A model generated the notes under the pieces. It made no database searches. It was not told the DNA's origin and was given only the letters and a program-made list of their open reading frames with translations. A stretch of 64,000 bases of DNA from DASSBR01 sp035708085 (GTDB taxonomy: Bacteria; Pseudomonadota; Gammaproteobacteria; Natronospirales; DASSBR01): assembly GCA_035708085.1 (NCBI GenBank), contig DASSTE010000047.1:73672-137671 (forward strand), read 5' to 3'. Position 1 is the first letter of the stretch; every line of letters starts with the position of its first letter. A program made the position numbers and the translations under genes. Positions 24,908 through 33,061 of the stretch are shown piece after piece.

Positions 24908-24944
24908 GAGAAGCGCGCGCCCCTTAAATCAGCGTCTTAATCAA

Positions 24945-25298
24945 TCAAGCGTTTTTCATCGTCCCTTTCGGCATCAGCCCCGATACCGAAGAGCGCTGCA
25001 CCGTCAGTTCGACACCGTCGGCCACTTCCACCTTGATGAACTGCTCGCCGATCTGGGTGATGCGCCCCAGCATGCCGCCGCTGACAATGACCTCGTCGCC
25101 CTTGGAGAGCGCGTCGACCATTTTGCGGTGTTCCTTCTGCCGCTTCGACTGCGGTCGCAGCAACAGGAAGTAGAAGGCGACAAAGATCAGGACCAGCAGA
25201 CCGATATTGATCAAGCCGCCGGCGCCCGCATGTTGCGCGCCGGCGCCTGCGCCGCCGGCCGTCGCCGCGAACGCTTCGTTCATAAAAGCTAAAGTCAT
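24945..25298 (-). CDS. yajC: Sec translocase accessory protein YajC
   Basis: The 117-residue protein has one transmembrane helix (GLLVLIFVAFYFLLLRPQ) followed by the family motif RPQSKRQKEHRKMVDAL and a small cytoplasmic beta domain (KGDEVIVSGGMLGRITQI). It associates with SecDF. The ATG at 25298 is chosen because AGGG precedes it and the upstream part of the frame is unlike YajC. The Gly/Ala-rich N-terminus before the helix is longer than in E. coli. Confidence 0.94.
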   Translation of the reverse strand: MTLAFMNEAFAATAGGAGAGAQHAGAGGLINIGLLVLIFVAFYFLLLRPQSKRQKEHRKMVDALSKGDEVIVSGGMLGRITQIGEQFIKVEVADGVELTVQRSSVSGLMPKGTMKNA

Positions 25299-25368
25299 AC
25301 GACCCTCGAATATCACAGCCGCATGGCTGGCAAATCCAAAACCGCTGCCTCCCTGGCAAAGCGGGCTA

Positions 25369-26484
25369 TTATGGCACAGGTACTGGTGATTTCCCGAGCT
25401 TTTGATAAAAATCCGCCGCAAAAGTTGCAAGCTCGCCGGCCGCAATTGCCGTGCGCAGCCCGCGCATCAGCGTCTGGTAGTAATGCAGGTTATGAATCGT
25501 CGCCAGCCGCGGGGCGAGAATTTCGCCGCAGCGGTCGAGATGAGCAAGATAGGCCGCGCTGTAGTGGCGGCAGGTGTAGCAATCGCAATCGGGATCGACC
25601 GGATTTATGTCGTCGCGATGACGGCTGTTACGGATTTTGATGACGCCGCGCGAGGTGTACAGATAACCATTGCGCGCGTTGCGTGTCGGCAGCACGCAAT
25701 CGAACATATCGATGCCGCGGCAGACCGCTTCGACGATATCTTCCGGGGTGCCGACCCCCATCAGGTAGCGCGGCCGGTCGTTAGGCATCGCCGGCTCAAC
25801 CGCGTCTACGACCATCCACCGTTCCGCCGCGCTCTCGCCTACCGACAACCCGCCGAGCGCGTAGCCGTCGAAGCCGATGCCGGTGAGGCCGGCGAGCGAT
25901 TCGGCGCGCAAGCCCGGATACATGCCGCCCTGCACGATACCGAACAGCGCGGCCGGATTGTCGCCATGTGCCTCGCGGCAGCGCCCGGCCCAGCGCAGCG
26001 ACAGCTCCATTGACATGCGGGCCTCGGCCTCGGTGGCCGGATACGGCGTGCACTCGTCGAAAATCATCACGATGTCCGAGCCCAGCGCGCGCTGCACCGC
26101 CATCGACTCCTCCGGGCCGAGGAAAATCGGGTCGCCGTTGACCGGCGAGCGGAAACGCACGCCATCTTCCGTGATCTTGCGCAACTCGGCCAAACTGAAC
26201 ACTTGGAACCCACCGGAATCGGTCAGGATCGGGCCATCCCAGTGCATGAAGTCGTGCAAGTCGCCGTGGCGCGCAATGATGTCTGTGCCCGGCCGGAGCA
26301 TCAGGTGAAACGTGTTGCCGAGGATGATTTCGGCACCGACCGCGCGCAGTTCCTCGGGCGTCATCGCCTTCACCGTGCCGTAGGTGCCGACCGGCATGAA
26401 CGCGGGCGTCTCGACCGTGCCGCGGTCGAAGGTCAAACGGCCGCGGCGCGCGCGGCCGTCGGTTTTGGTGAGCGCGAATTTCAT
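25369..26484 (-). CDS. tgt: Queuine tRNA-ribosyltransferase
   Basis: This 371-residue TIM-barrel enzyme has GGFQVFSLAELRK near the active site, the nucleophile Asp region (DMFDCVLPTRNARNG) and the zinc site CDCYTCRHYSAAYLAHL (CxCxxC plus His). It swaps G34 of GUN-anticodon tRNAs for preQ1. It overlaps the queA stop by 4 bases, so both steps of queuosine formation are co-translated. Confidence 0.97.
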   Translation of the reverse strand: MKFALTKTDGRARRGRLTFDRGTVETPAFMPVGTYGTVKAMTPEELRAVGAEIILGNTFHLMLRPGTDIIARHGDLHDFMHWDGPILTDSGGFQVFSLAELRKITEDGVRFRSPVNGDPIFLGPEESMAVQRALGSDIVMIFDECTPYPATEAEARMSMELSLRWAGRCREAHGDNPAALFGIVQGGMYPGLRAESLAGLTGIGFDGYALGGLSVGESAAERWMVVDAVEPAMPNDRPRYLMGVGTPEDIVEAVCRGIDMFDCVLPTRNARNGYLYTSRGVIKIRNSRHRDDINPVDPDCDCYTCRHYSAAYLAHLDRCGEILAPRLATIHNLHYYQTLMRGLRTAIAAGELATFAADFYQKLGKSPVPVP

Positions 26485-27500
26485 TGCGGCGTTATAAACA
26501 TCGCGTCGCCATAGCTGAAAAAACGATACCGTTCGGCGACGGCGTGCCGGTATGCATCCAGCACGTGCTCGCGGCCGGCGAACGCAGACACCAGCATCAG
26601 CAGCGTGGATTCGGGCAGGTGGAAATTGGTGATCATTGCATCGACGGCGTTGAATCGGAAACCCGGGTAAATGAACAATCGCGTGTCGCCTGCGAACGGT
26701 GTCAATTCACCGTCGCCCGCGGCGGTTTCGAGGCTGCGGACCGCGGTGGTCCCGACCGCGACCACGCGCCCGCCGCGGGCGCGTGCCGCCGCCGCCGCGT
26801 TGCAAACCGCTTCCGGCACCACCGCGTATTCGGCGTGCATCCGGTGATCGCGCACGTCGTCCTCGCGCACCGGCTGAAACGTGCCGGCACCGACGTGCAG
26901 CGTCACGAACGTCCGTTCGACGCCGCGCGCGGCGAGCGCATCCAGCAGCGCCTGGTCGAAATGCAGCCCGGCTGTCGGCGCCGCCACCGCGCCGGCTTCG
27001 CGCGCGTAGACCGTCTGGTAGCGCTCGCGGTCGAGCGCCTCGTCGGCGCGATCGATATAGGGTGGCAGCGGCACGTGACCGGAGCGTTCAATCAGGGCGG
27101 CGACGTCCTCGGCCTCGAACCGATACAGCTCGCCTTCACGCGCGGCGACGGTCACTTCGCCGCCGCCTTCGAGCGCGACGCGACCGCCCGCCCTGAGCGG
27201 CTTGCTGACCCGTGCATGCGCCAGGAATTCGCGGCTGGAGACGATGCGCTCGACGAGAATTTCCACCGCGCCGCCGGTTTCCGCCTTGCGGCCCAGCAGC
27301 CGGGCCGGGATGACCTTGGTGTCGTTGAGCACCAGCAGGTCGCCCGGCTGCAACAGCTCGACCAGATCGGTGAAATGCCGATCGGCGAAGGCGCCGCTCG
27401 CGCCGTCGAGGCACAGGAGACGGCTCGCGCTGCGCTCGGGGAGCGGATAGTGAGCGATCAGTTCGTCGGGAAGGTCGTAATAGAAGTCGCGCCGGCGCAT
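26481..27500 (-). CDS. queA: S-adenosylmethionine:tRNA ribosyltransferase-isomerase QueA
   Basis: The 339-residue enzyme begins RRDFYYDLPDELIAHYPL and has the family segments VLNDTKVIPARLLG, PTAGLHFDQALLDAL and TLHVGAGTFQPVR. It adds the cyclopentene ring to preQ1-tRNA to give epoxyqueuosine. It is the first gene of queA-tgt-yajC-secD-secF. The start codon lies inside a long inverted repeat (27499-27584) and has no visible Shine-Dalgarno site, so expression may be controlled by RNA structure. Confidence 0.97.
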   Translation of the reverse strand: MRRRDFYYDLPDELIAHYPLPERSASRLLCLDGASGAFADRHFTDLVELLQPGDLLVLNDTKVIPARLLGRKAETGGAVEILVERIVSSREFLAHARVSKPLRAGGRVALEGGGEVTVAAREGELYRFEAEDVAALIERSGHVPLPPYIDRADEALDRERYQTVYAREAGAVAAPTAGLHFDQALLDALAARGVERTFVTLHVGAGTFQPVREDDVRDHRMHAEYAVVPEAVCNAAAAARARGGRVVAVGTTAVRSLETAAGDGELTPFAGDTRLFIYPGFRFNAVDAMITNFHLPESTLLMLVSAFAGREHVLDAYRHAVAERYRFFSYGDAMFITPQ

Positions 27501-27584
27501 GGCGCGCGATGGTAGCAGCTTGACCGCCAGGTGACGAGCCGGGAGGGGGTTGTTGGGCTCGCTAAGCTGCTACTGTCGCGCCAT
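27499..27584 (-). promoter_or_regulatory. Two-tier stem-loop enclosing the queA start codon
   Basis: The outer arms are 27499-27521 and 27564-27584: eight pairs ATGGCGCG/CGCGCCAT, then an internal loop of 5 and 3 bases, then ten pairs GTAGCAGCTT/AAGCTGCTAC. An inner stem of seven pairs (27534-27540 with 27556-27562, one G-U in the minus-strand RNA) caps it. In the queA message the AUG would be base-paired. No preQ1 riboswitch core was recognised. Confidence 0.6.
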
Positions 27585-27610
27585 GCGTCGGCGCTGAACG
27601 GGGGGGGGAA

Positions 27611-28543
27611 TCAGTCGCCGGCAGGCATGACCTTGAATTCATGCCGCGGTTTCAGCTTGATCTTCAACTCGCGCTGCTTGTGATCGCGCAATATCGTCAG
27701 CTTGAGCGTGTCGCCGGGCAGGTAGGAGTGCAATATCCGCATCGCCTGAGTCGGGCTGCCCGGCTGGCGCGTGCCAATCTTCAGAATGACGTCGCCGTCC
27801 TGCAGCTGGAGCGCGTCGTCATGCGGCGCGCGCACGACGAGCAGACCGGAACTCGTACCGAAATACTGCCCCAACTGCGGCGTCAGGGTGGCGAGTTCCA
27901 TGTCCCCCCAGCGGTTCGGCAGGGAGAACCGGAAGTATTGCGGCATTGAGTCGGCCAACGTAGACGCAACGGTCTGCGCTGCGACCGCGCTCTGCTTCGC
28001 CGCCAGCTCGCCTTCACGCGCGGCCCACTGCCGCACCGACGCGAACAGATCCTGCGCGGTCAGGTCGGCATGACGCACCTCGCCTGCGTGCGCCCAGGCG
28101 ACATTCACCCGATCGCCCGGCTCGAGGTCATCCAGAGTATCCGCAAGCTTGTGCCGGTCGTCTTTCTCCGCGCTCAATGGGATCCCGGCGATCGACTGCA
28201 GCGTATCGCCGGCCTGGATGCCGGCCCTGTCGGCTGCGCCGCCCGGCGTCACCGCCTGCACCGCAAGACCGCCATTCACCGGCTCGCCCACGTTAATCCC
28301 GAGCCGCGCCCAGCCGAGGCTCATGTTCATCTGCCACAGGCCGTGGTGAAACTGGTGATCGAAGGTCGCCAGCGACAGGGCCGCGACGCGGGCTGCTGCG
28401 GCCTGTAGCGCCTGCTGCGCCTGTTCGAGCTGTCGGCTTACATCCGGCTGCGCCGGCTGGTGGCCGGTGGCGGCCGGTGCCGCCGTGGCGGCGACCGCGA
28501 CACCCATCAGTGTTGCGGCAGCGATACCTTTAAATAATTTCAT
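27611..28543 (-). CDS. Exported double-PDZ protein without a protease domain
   Basis: This 310-residue protein has a signal peptide ending near ATAAPAA, a helical Gln/Ala-rich stretch (about 35-60), and two PDZ domains. The first (about 75-150) includes GGAADRAGIQAGDTLQSI. The second (about 210-290) includes LLVVRAPHDDALQLQDGDVI. No Ser-protease or other catalytic domain is present, so it is not a DegP/DegS homologue. The ATG at 28543 follows AGGAG. It is the last gene of an ECF sigma/anti-sigma unit and may sense or scaffold envelope proteins in that response. Confidence 0.82.
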   Translation of the reverse strand: MKLFKGIAAATLMGVAVAATAAPAATGHQPAQPDVSRQLEQAQQALQAAAARVAALSLATFDHQFHHGLWQMNMSLGWARLGINVGEPVNGGLAVQAVTPGGAADRAGIQAGDTLQSIAGIPLSAEKDDRHKLADTLDDLEPGDRVNVAWAHAGEVRHADLTAQDLFASVRQWAAREGELAAKQSAVAAQTVASTLADSMPQYFRFSLPNRWGDMELATLTPQLGQYFGTSSGLLVVRAPHDDALQLQDGDVILKIGTRQPGSPTQAMRILHSYLPGDTLKLTILRDHKQRELKIKLKPRHEFKVMPAGD

Positions 28544-28557
28544 GGTTGATCTCCTGA

Positions 28558-29193
28558 TTATTCGCGTGCGGACGCCTGGACGTAGCGGACCGTCACCAGC
28601 GAGCGCATCAGGCCGACGCGCTGACGCCACAGGCGTTCGGCCTGGGCCGGCGGCATGCCTTGAATGGCACCCTGGTTGAGGCGATAGTCGATCGCGGCGA
28701 CGCCGTCCTCCAAATTCGCAATCGTGTTGGCGGCGCGCGCGCTCAAGATTGCATCGCGGCTGCGCAGCTTGCGCAGCGTCATTTCGAGCTGCGACGACTG
28801 GCGCTGCAGCGCGACGATGTCCGCCGGCGGCGTGTGTGGCGCAGCCGTGGCAACCTGCATTTCCGGCGTAACCGGCAGGGAATGCGAGCCGCTCATCGTC
28901 AGCCAGGCCGCGCCGACGGCGATTGCCATCGCCGCCGCCAGCCCGGCCGCCCAAAGATGCCGCCGTGCCGGTTTGTGCCGGTTCGGCGATGCGGCATACG
29001 CCGCGGCCGCGATCTCGGCCCAGCGGTCGGATGGCGGCGGCACCGGCGGCAGCGCCTGCAATCCGGTACGCACCACCCTCAGATGTTCAAGCTGCTCGCG
29101 GCAGCCCTCGCAGCCCTCAACGTGGGCGCTGACGTCCACCGCTACCGGCTCGCCGTCGCGCAGGCTCAGTAGCTCAGCGATTGTGGCGTGCAT
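28558..29193 (-). CDS. Anti-sigma factor (zinc-finger type, membrane)
   Basis: The 211-residue protein has an N-terminal anti-sigma domain with HVEGCEGC (HxxxCxxC, the zinc anti-sigma motif, about residues 24-31), one transmembrane helix (about 80-100: AAGLAAAMAIAVGAAWLTM) and a periplasmic helical region with LQRQSSQLEMTLRKL. It should hold the co-encoded ECF sigma factor inactive at the inner membrane. It overlaps the sigma gene by 28 bases, typical of coupled sigma/anti-sigma pairs. Confidence 0.87.
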   Translation of the reverse strand: MHATIAELLSLRDGEPVAVDVSAHVEGCEGCREQLEHLRVVRTGLQALPPVPPPSDRWAEIAAAAYAASPNRHKPARRHLWAAGLAAAMAIAVGAAWLTMSGSHSLPVTPEMQVATAAPHTPPADIVALQRQSSQLEMTLRKLRSRDAILSARAANTIANLEDGVAAIDYRLNQGAIQGMPPAQAERLWRQRVGLMRSLVTVRYVQASARE

Positions 29194-29753
29194 GGCACCT
29201 CCTGCGAATTTTCACTCTGCGGCGCAACCGCGCTTCGCAGCACCGCGTGCGCGCGCGCCAGTTGCGACTTGGAAAAACTGGCCGTCTTGTTCATCAACTC
29301 GCCGATTTCCCGATGGGTGTAACCCTCGACGTCATGCAGCCAGACCACCGTGCGCGGCGTCTCCGGCAGGCGCGCCAGCAGGCGCTCCAGTTCCAGCTCG
29401 ACCGCGCCGTCCACCGATGTGGCGGCAAGCTGGTCCAGTTCGACCGGCTCGCGATCGTCGCGCAGCCGCCGCCAGGCGGAGCGAAAGTGCATCAGGCATT
29501 TGCTGACGGCGATGCGCCGGATCCACGGCCCGATCGTGCCGTCGCCGCGGTAATCGGCAATGCTGCGGATCATTTCGATAAAGGTTTCCTGCATCACCTC
29601 GTCCGCCACTTCGCGGCGCGCCGTCAGCCGCCAGGCCAGCGTGTGCACCGGCGCCGCGAAAACGGTGTAGAGCGTCTCGTGCGCATTGCGGTCGCCGCGG
29701 CGGGCTTGCTGCACGATCGTCTCGTCGATGTGTTGGTCGAACAGATTGGGCAT
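29166..29753 (-). CDS. ECF-family RNA polymerase sigma factor
   Basis: The 195-residue sigma factor has region 2 (ARRGDRNAHETLYTVFAAPVHTLAW through DEVMQETFIEMIRSIADYRGD) and region 4 (RLPETPRTVVWLHDVEGYTHREIGELMNKT). There is no region 1 or 3, as expected for ECF factors. The ATG at 29753 is chosen over the GTG at 29804 because an AGG lies nine bases before it and the extension has no sigma similarity. Its targets are unknown; the divergent secreted SYLF-like gene is a natural candidate. Confidence 0.92.
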   Translation of the reverse strand: MPNLFDQHIDETIVQQARRGDRNAHETLYTVFAAPVHTLAWRLTARREVADEVMQETFIEMIRSIADYRGDGTIGPWIRRIAVSKCLMHFRSAWRRLRDDREPVELDQLAATSVDGAVELELERLLARLPETPRTVVWLHDVEGYTHREIGELMNKTASFSKSQLARAHAVLRSAVAPQSENSQEVPCTPQSLSY

Positions 29754-29893
29754 GGCTACCTGTATAGATGCGGCAAGCGCGGAAAAGGTCGCAGGAGAGT
29801 CCACCGGGCGTAAAAATGGGCGTTATTACCGATTTCGCCGGCGCGTGCGACGCGTTAAAGTGGGGCATTTACCTGGACCACGGAGGGTTCATT

Positions 29894-30772
29894 ATGCGAC
29901 TGTCTGCCCTGAACGCCTGTCTGTTTGCGACCATGTCCGTTACGGCGGTGGCGGCGGTGCCGCCGCAGTTGGGACCGCAAATCGCGACTCCACCGATTCA
30001 ATCGACTATAAATCCGCAGGCCTTCGCCAAAGAGGCGGCGGCCGCTCTTGAGCATAATGCACCGCCCGGCAAGCGCATCCCGCCGCGCTATATCAACCGG
30101 GCGAGTTGTATCGCCGTCTTCCCGAATTTCGTTGCCGGAGGGAACGCCTCCGGCCAGAGTTTGAACCAATCAAACCAGGGGTTGACCAGATCAATCAACA
30201 ACGCGCGAACCAGTCTTGGCCTGAAGGCGTGTCGCCGCAACAACGGCCAGTGGCAACTCAGCTCGCCGGTTTTCGTCACGATCAGGCATTTGAACACGCC
30301 GGTGACTCCCGGCAGCAACGACCTAGCAGGTCTCCATAAGCGGCCCGCGGCAAACCGTGGTCCGCAGAGAGCGCCGAGCGATCTGATCGTGCTGTTCATC
30401 GTTCCGGGAGCGAATCAGGCCACTGCCCGCCCCCCATCAACAATCGGCAAGAAGCCTCCCAAAGTCGGCGTCGTGCCTCCCGCAAGCGGATCGTCACCCA
30501 TCATAGTACAAGCCTGGATTTCGAATCCCGGAGCTGGCTGGTCCAGACAGGACATCGCCGATGCGAACATCTCGACCAACGGCATCGCCGCCACGGAAAA
30601 CCGGCAGATATACGGCCAGAACGTTCTTCCGCAAGAAGCGCTGAAAGGCATTGTGCCGACCAGCGGGAACGCCGTCTCGCTCAAGCCGTTCACGCAGGCG
30701 CTCGCGCAGTTTGCCCCGGCGTCGAAATACACCGCCGCCCAACTCAACCTGCACCGGCTTGAACACCCGTAA
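29894..30772 (+). CDS. Exported protein with a diverged SYLF-like domain
   Basis: The 292-residue protein starts with a signal peptide (MRLSALNACLFATMSVTAVAA), chosen because GGAGGG lies 6-8 bases upstream. Residues 60-280 resemble a SYLF (DUF500) domain: RASCIAVFPNFVAGG matches the A-x-x-I-x-V-F-P motif, GQWQLSSPVFVTI matches W-x-x-P-x-F, and later come DLIVLFIVPGAN and IYGQNVLPQEAL. Bacterial SYLF proteins are secreted and poorly understood; eukaryotic ones bind lipids. The usual Gly-rich segment is replaced by an Asn/Ser-rich insertion. It is divergent from the ECF sigma operon across 140 bp. Confidence 0.65.
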   Translation: MRLSALNACLFATMSVTAVAAVPPQLGPQIATPPIQSTINPQAFAKEAAAALEHNAPPGKRIPPRYINRASCIAVFPNFVAGGNASGQSLNQSNQGLTRSINNARTSLGLKACRRNNGQWQLSSPVFVTIRHLNTPVTPGSNDLAGLHKRPAANRGPQRAPSDLIVLFIVPGANQATARPPSTIGKKPPKVGVVPPASGSSPIIVQAWISNPGAGWSRQDIADANISTNGIAATENRQIYGQNVLPQEALKGIVPTSGNAVSLKPFTQALAQFAPASKYTAAQLNLHRLEHP

Positions 30773-30790
30773 ATACGCTGGTGCCTTTGC

Positions 30791-30796
30791 TATAAT
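30791..30796 (+). promoter_or_regulatory. -10 element TATAAT of the tRNA-Leu gene
   Basis: A perfect TATAAT lies 12 bases before the first base of the tRNA, followed by a GC-rich discriminator. This is typical of stable RNA promoters under stringent control. No strong -35 was found at 16-18 bases. Confidence 0.6.
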
Positions 30797-30808
30797 GCGG
30801 CTCCCGCT

Positions 30809-30895
30809 GCCGGGGTGGCGGAACTGGTAGACGCGCCGGACTCAAAATCCGGTTCTGGCAACAGAGTGCGAGTTCGATTCTCGCTCCCGGCACCA
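30809..30895 (+). tRNA. tRNA-Leu (CAA anticodon)
   Basis: The 87-base gene folds as a class II tRNA. The acceptor stem GCCGGGG pairs with TCCCGGC, D loop GGTAG is present, anticodon arm CCGGA-CTCAAAA-TCCGG gives anticodon CAA (reads UUG), and there is a long variable arm. The T arm GCGAG-TTCGATT-CTCGC is present and the CCA end is encoded. Confidence 0.96.
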
Positions 30896-30914
30896 CTCCA
30901 CCTTCTCACTCATC

Positions 30915-31748
30915 ATGCTGAACCAACAAGAAAAAGCGAACCGATTCAAGGCGCTGCACGAGCGCGGAACTTTCATCATTCCCAATCCGTGGGATATCGG
31001 TTCGGCGCGGCTGCTCGCTTCGCTCGGCTTCGAAGCCCTCGCAACGACCAGTTCCGGTCACGCCTATTCGTTGGGCCGGCTCGATGGCGACGTGGGGCTG
31101 GAACGGGCACTCGAACATTGCCGCGCACTGGCCGGCGCGACGCAACTGCCCGTCAGCGCCGATTTCGAAAACGCCTTTGCGGCAGAACCCCGACTTGCGG
31201 CCGCCAATATCCTGCGGGCGGCCGCAACCGGCATCGTCGGTTGTTCCATCGAAGACTACAGCGGCGACGACGACAAACCGATCTATGACTTTGAACTGGC
31301 CGTGGAACGGGTGGCCGCGGCCGTAGAAGCGGTGCGTACGCTGGATATCCCGTTTACATTGACCGCCCGGGCCGAAAATCTGCTGCACGGCGTGAACGAC
31401 CTTGACGATACGATCCGCCGCCTGCAGGCTTTTGAAGCGGCCGGTGCGGACGTGCTGTACGCGCCCGGGCTCAAAACGCTGGATGAAGTCCGCACGGTTA
31501 TCGGCGCCGTCGGCAAGCCGGTCAATGTGCTGGGGCCGATGGTGAAAGGGACGGTGGCGGACATGGCGGTGGCCGGCGTCAGACGCATCAGTACGGGCGG
31601 CGCGCTGGCGAATGTCGCGATCGGCGCTCTGCTACGCGCCGGCGATGCCCTGCGCGAGCGGGGCGATTTCGGTTGGACGGCCGATGCGGCGCCTCGCAGC
31701 GCGATCAGCGAAGTATTCGCGACTTTCGGGAATTCAAACCAGCAGTAA
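30915..31748 (+). CDS. Isocitrate lyase/PEP mutase superfamily enzyme
   Basis: This 277-residue TIM-barrel protein has the superfamily hallmarks: NPWDIGSARLLASLGF, the SADFENAF metal-binding stretch, GCSIEDYSGDD and FTLTARAENLLHG. Members cleave or form C-C or P-C bonds next to carboxylates (2-methylisocitrate lyase, oxaloacetate decarboxylase, phosphonomutases). The exact reaction here is not determinable; small single-domain members like this are often annotated as PEP phosphonomutase. It starts 20 bp after the tRNA and ends 35 bp before the LexA box. Confidence 0.85.
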   Translation: MLNQQEKANRFKALHERGTFIIPNPWDIGSARLLASLGFEALATTSSGHAYSLGRLDGDVGLERALEHCRALAGATQLPVSADFENAFAAEPRLAAANILRAAATGIVGCSIEDYSGDDDKPIYDFELAVERVAAAVEAVRTLDIPFTLTARAENLLHGVNDLDDTIRRLQAFEAAGADVLYAPGLKTLDEVRTVIGAVGKPVNVLGPMVKGTVADMAVAGVRRISTGGALANVAIGALLRAGDALRERGDFGWTADAAPRSAISEVFATFGNSNQQ

Positions 31749-31782
31749 AACTTTCCATTTCGGGCTTGCGTCGCTCCTGTCG

Positions 31783-31806
31783 GATACTGTACAAATATAC
31801 AGTATC
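31783..31806. promoter_or_regulatory. LexA (SOS) box, perfect palindrome
   Basis: Nine-base arms GATACTGTA/TACAGTATC flank CAAATA and contain CTGT-N8-ACAG at 31787-31802, the gammaproteobacterial LexA consensus. It overlaps a plausible -10 region (TACAAA), with TTGCGT 18 bases upstream, and lies 14 bp before lexA. This indicates autorepression and SOS induction of the whole lexA-imuA-imuB-dnaE2 unit. Confidence 0.93.
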
Positions 31807-31820
31807 TCCAGGAGCCCACC

Positions 31821-32444
31821 ATGCCCGCCCTTACTCCCCGACAATCCGAAGTACTCGCCTTCATCCGCCAGATGCTGGACGAGCGTGGCCTGCCACCGAC
31901 CCGCGCCGAAATTGCCACCCGACTGGGCTTTCGTTCGGCCAATGCCGCCGAGGCTCATTTGCGCGCGCTGGCGCGCAAGGGCGTCATCGACATGCTGCCG
32001 GGCACGTCGCGCGGTATTCGTCTGCGCGATGCACCGCCGGCGCGGAGCGAGCAGGTTCGCCTGCCGCTGGTAGGTCGGGTCGCGGCCGGTGCGCCGATAT
32101 TGGCCATCGAGCATATCGAAGACGAGTACCAGGTCGACCCGCGCCTGTTCCGGCCGCAGGCTGACTACCTGCTGCGGGTGCGCGGCGAGAGCATGATCGA
32201 TGCCGGCATTCTCGACGGCGACCTGCTGGCCGTGCATCGCGCTACCGAAGCCGCCAACGGCGCCATCATCGTGGCGCGCCTCGACGACGAGGTTACCGTA
32301 AAGCGCTTCCGGCGCCACGGCCGGCACGTGGAACTTCTGCCCGCCAATCCTGCTTTCGAGCCGATCAAAGTCGATCTGAAACGCCAGGCACTGACAATCG
32401 AAGGCTTGGGCGTGGGTGTGATTCGCGGCCATGAGTTCGCTTGA
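31821..32444 (+). CDS. lexA: SOS repressor LexA
   Basis: The 207-residue repressor has an N-terminal winged-helix domain (LTPRQSEVLAFIRQML), the self-cleavage Ala-Gly bond in RVAAGAP, the catalytic Ser in GESMIDAGI and the Lys in VTVKRF. DNA damage triggers RecA-stimulated self-cleavage and derepression. The ATG at 31821 follows AGGAG. It overlaps imuA by 14 bases. In related bacteria a lexA copy heading an imuAB-dnaE2 cassette can be a second LexA dedicated to mutagenesis; whether another copy exists outside the window is unknown. Confidence 0.97.
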   Translation: MPALTPRQSEVLAFIRQMLDERGLPPTRAEIATRLGFRSANAAEAHLRALARKGVIDMLPGTSRGIRLRDAPPARSEQVRLPLVGRVAAGAPILAIEHIEDEYQVDPRLFRPQADYLLRVRGESMIDAGILDGDLLAVHRATEAANGAIIVARLDDEVTVKRFRRHGRHVELLPANPAFEPIKVDLKRQALTIEGLGVGVIRGHEFA

Positions 32445-33039
32445 GACCCTGCTCGCGCGCCCGGATATCCGTTACGGCAGCACCGCGGATCGAGGCGAAA
32501 AACAGTCCACCGGTTTCGCCGCTCTGGATGCCTGCCTAGGCGGCGGCTGGCCTTCCCGTGGCTTGATCGAAGTGCTGCACGAAGAGCACGGCGGCGGCGA
32601 ACTGTCCCTGTTCGCGCCGCTCTGTCGCGCGTTGGCGGCAGCCGAACGACAGATCGTCTGCGTGGATCCGCCTTTTTTGCCGTACGCACCGGCGCTGACA
32701 CGCTGGAGCCCGCCCGATCAACTGATGCTGGTTGAAGCTCAAACCGACGCGGATAGCCTCTGGGCGACCGAAACCTGCCTGCGCGCCGGCTGCGGTGCCG
32801 TATTGTGCTGGCTGATCCGGCTGACGAACCGGGCGCTGCGGCGGCTGCAACTGGCAGCGGAAGAAGGTAACGCACTCGCCCTGTTGTTCCGCCCGATGCG
32901 GGCATCCGCGCAGCCGTCACCGGCGGTGCTGCGGCTGGCCGTTCAGCCGCGACCGGACGCCGGCGTAACGGTAAATCTGCTGAAGTGCCGCGGCCGGCCG
33001 CCGCGCAGCGTGCATCTGTCGGATCCGGTCTTCGCCTGA
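32431..33039 (+). CDS. imuA: Translesion synthesis accessory protein ImuA
   Basis: The 202-residue protein is a RecA/SulA-like ImuA: a short N-terminal stretch, then LGGGWPSRGLIEVLHEEHGGGE (diverged Walker A region), VCVDPPFLPYAPALTRW and a Gly/Arg-rich C-terminus KCRGRPPRS. ImuA is needed with ImuB and DnaE2 for induced mutagenesis, probably by linking the complex to RecA or DNA. It has a 14-base overlap with lexA, which ties its translation to the repressor's. Confidence 0.92.
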   Translation: MSSLETLLARPDIRYGSTADRGEKQSTGFAALDACLGGGWPSRGLIEVLHEEHGGGELSLFAPLCRALAAAERQIVCVDPPFLPYAPALTRWSPPDQLMLVEAQTDADSLWATETCLRAGCGAVLCWLIRLTNRALRRLQLAAEEGNALALLFRPMRASAQPSPAVLRLAVQPRPDAGVTVNLLKCRGRPPRSVHLSDPVFA

Positions 33040-33061
33040 GCGACTGATCCTTGCTATCGCC

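Noticed and set aside
27501..27610. preQ1 riboswitch upstream of queA
   Set aside because: The H-type pseudoknot core and A-rich tail of preQ1 riboswitches are not seen; the element is a simple long hairpin.
30809..30895. Integration site at the tRNA-Leu 3' end
   Set aside because: No direct repeat of the tRNA end and no integrase gene is found downstream; the following genes are chromosomal in character.
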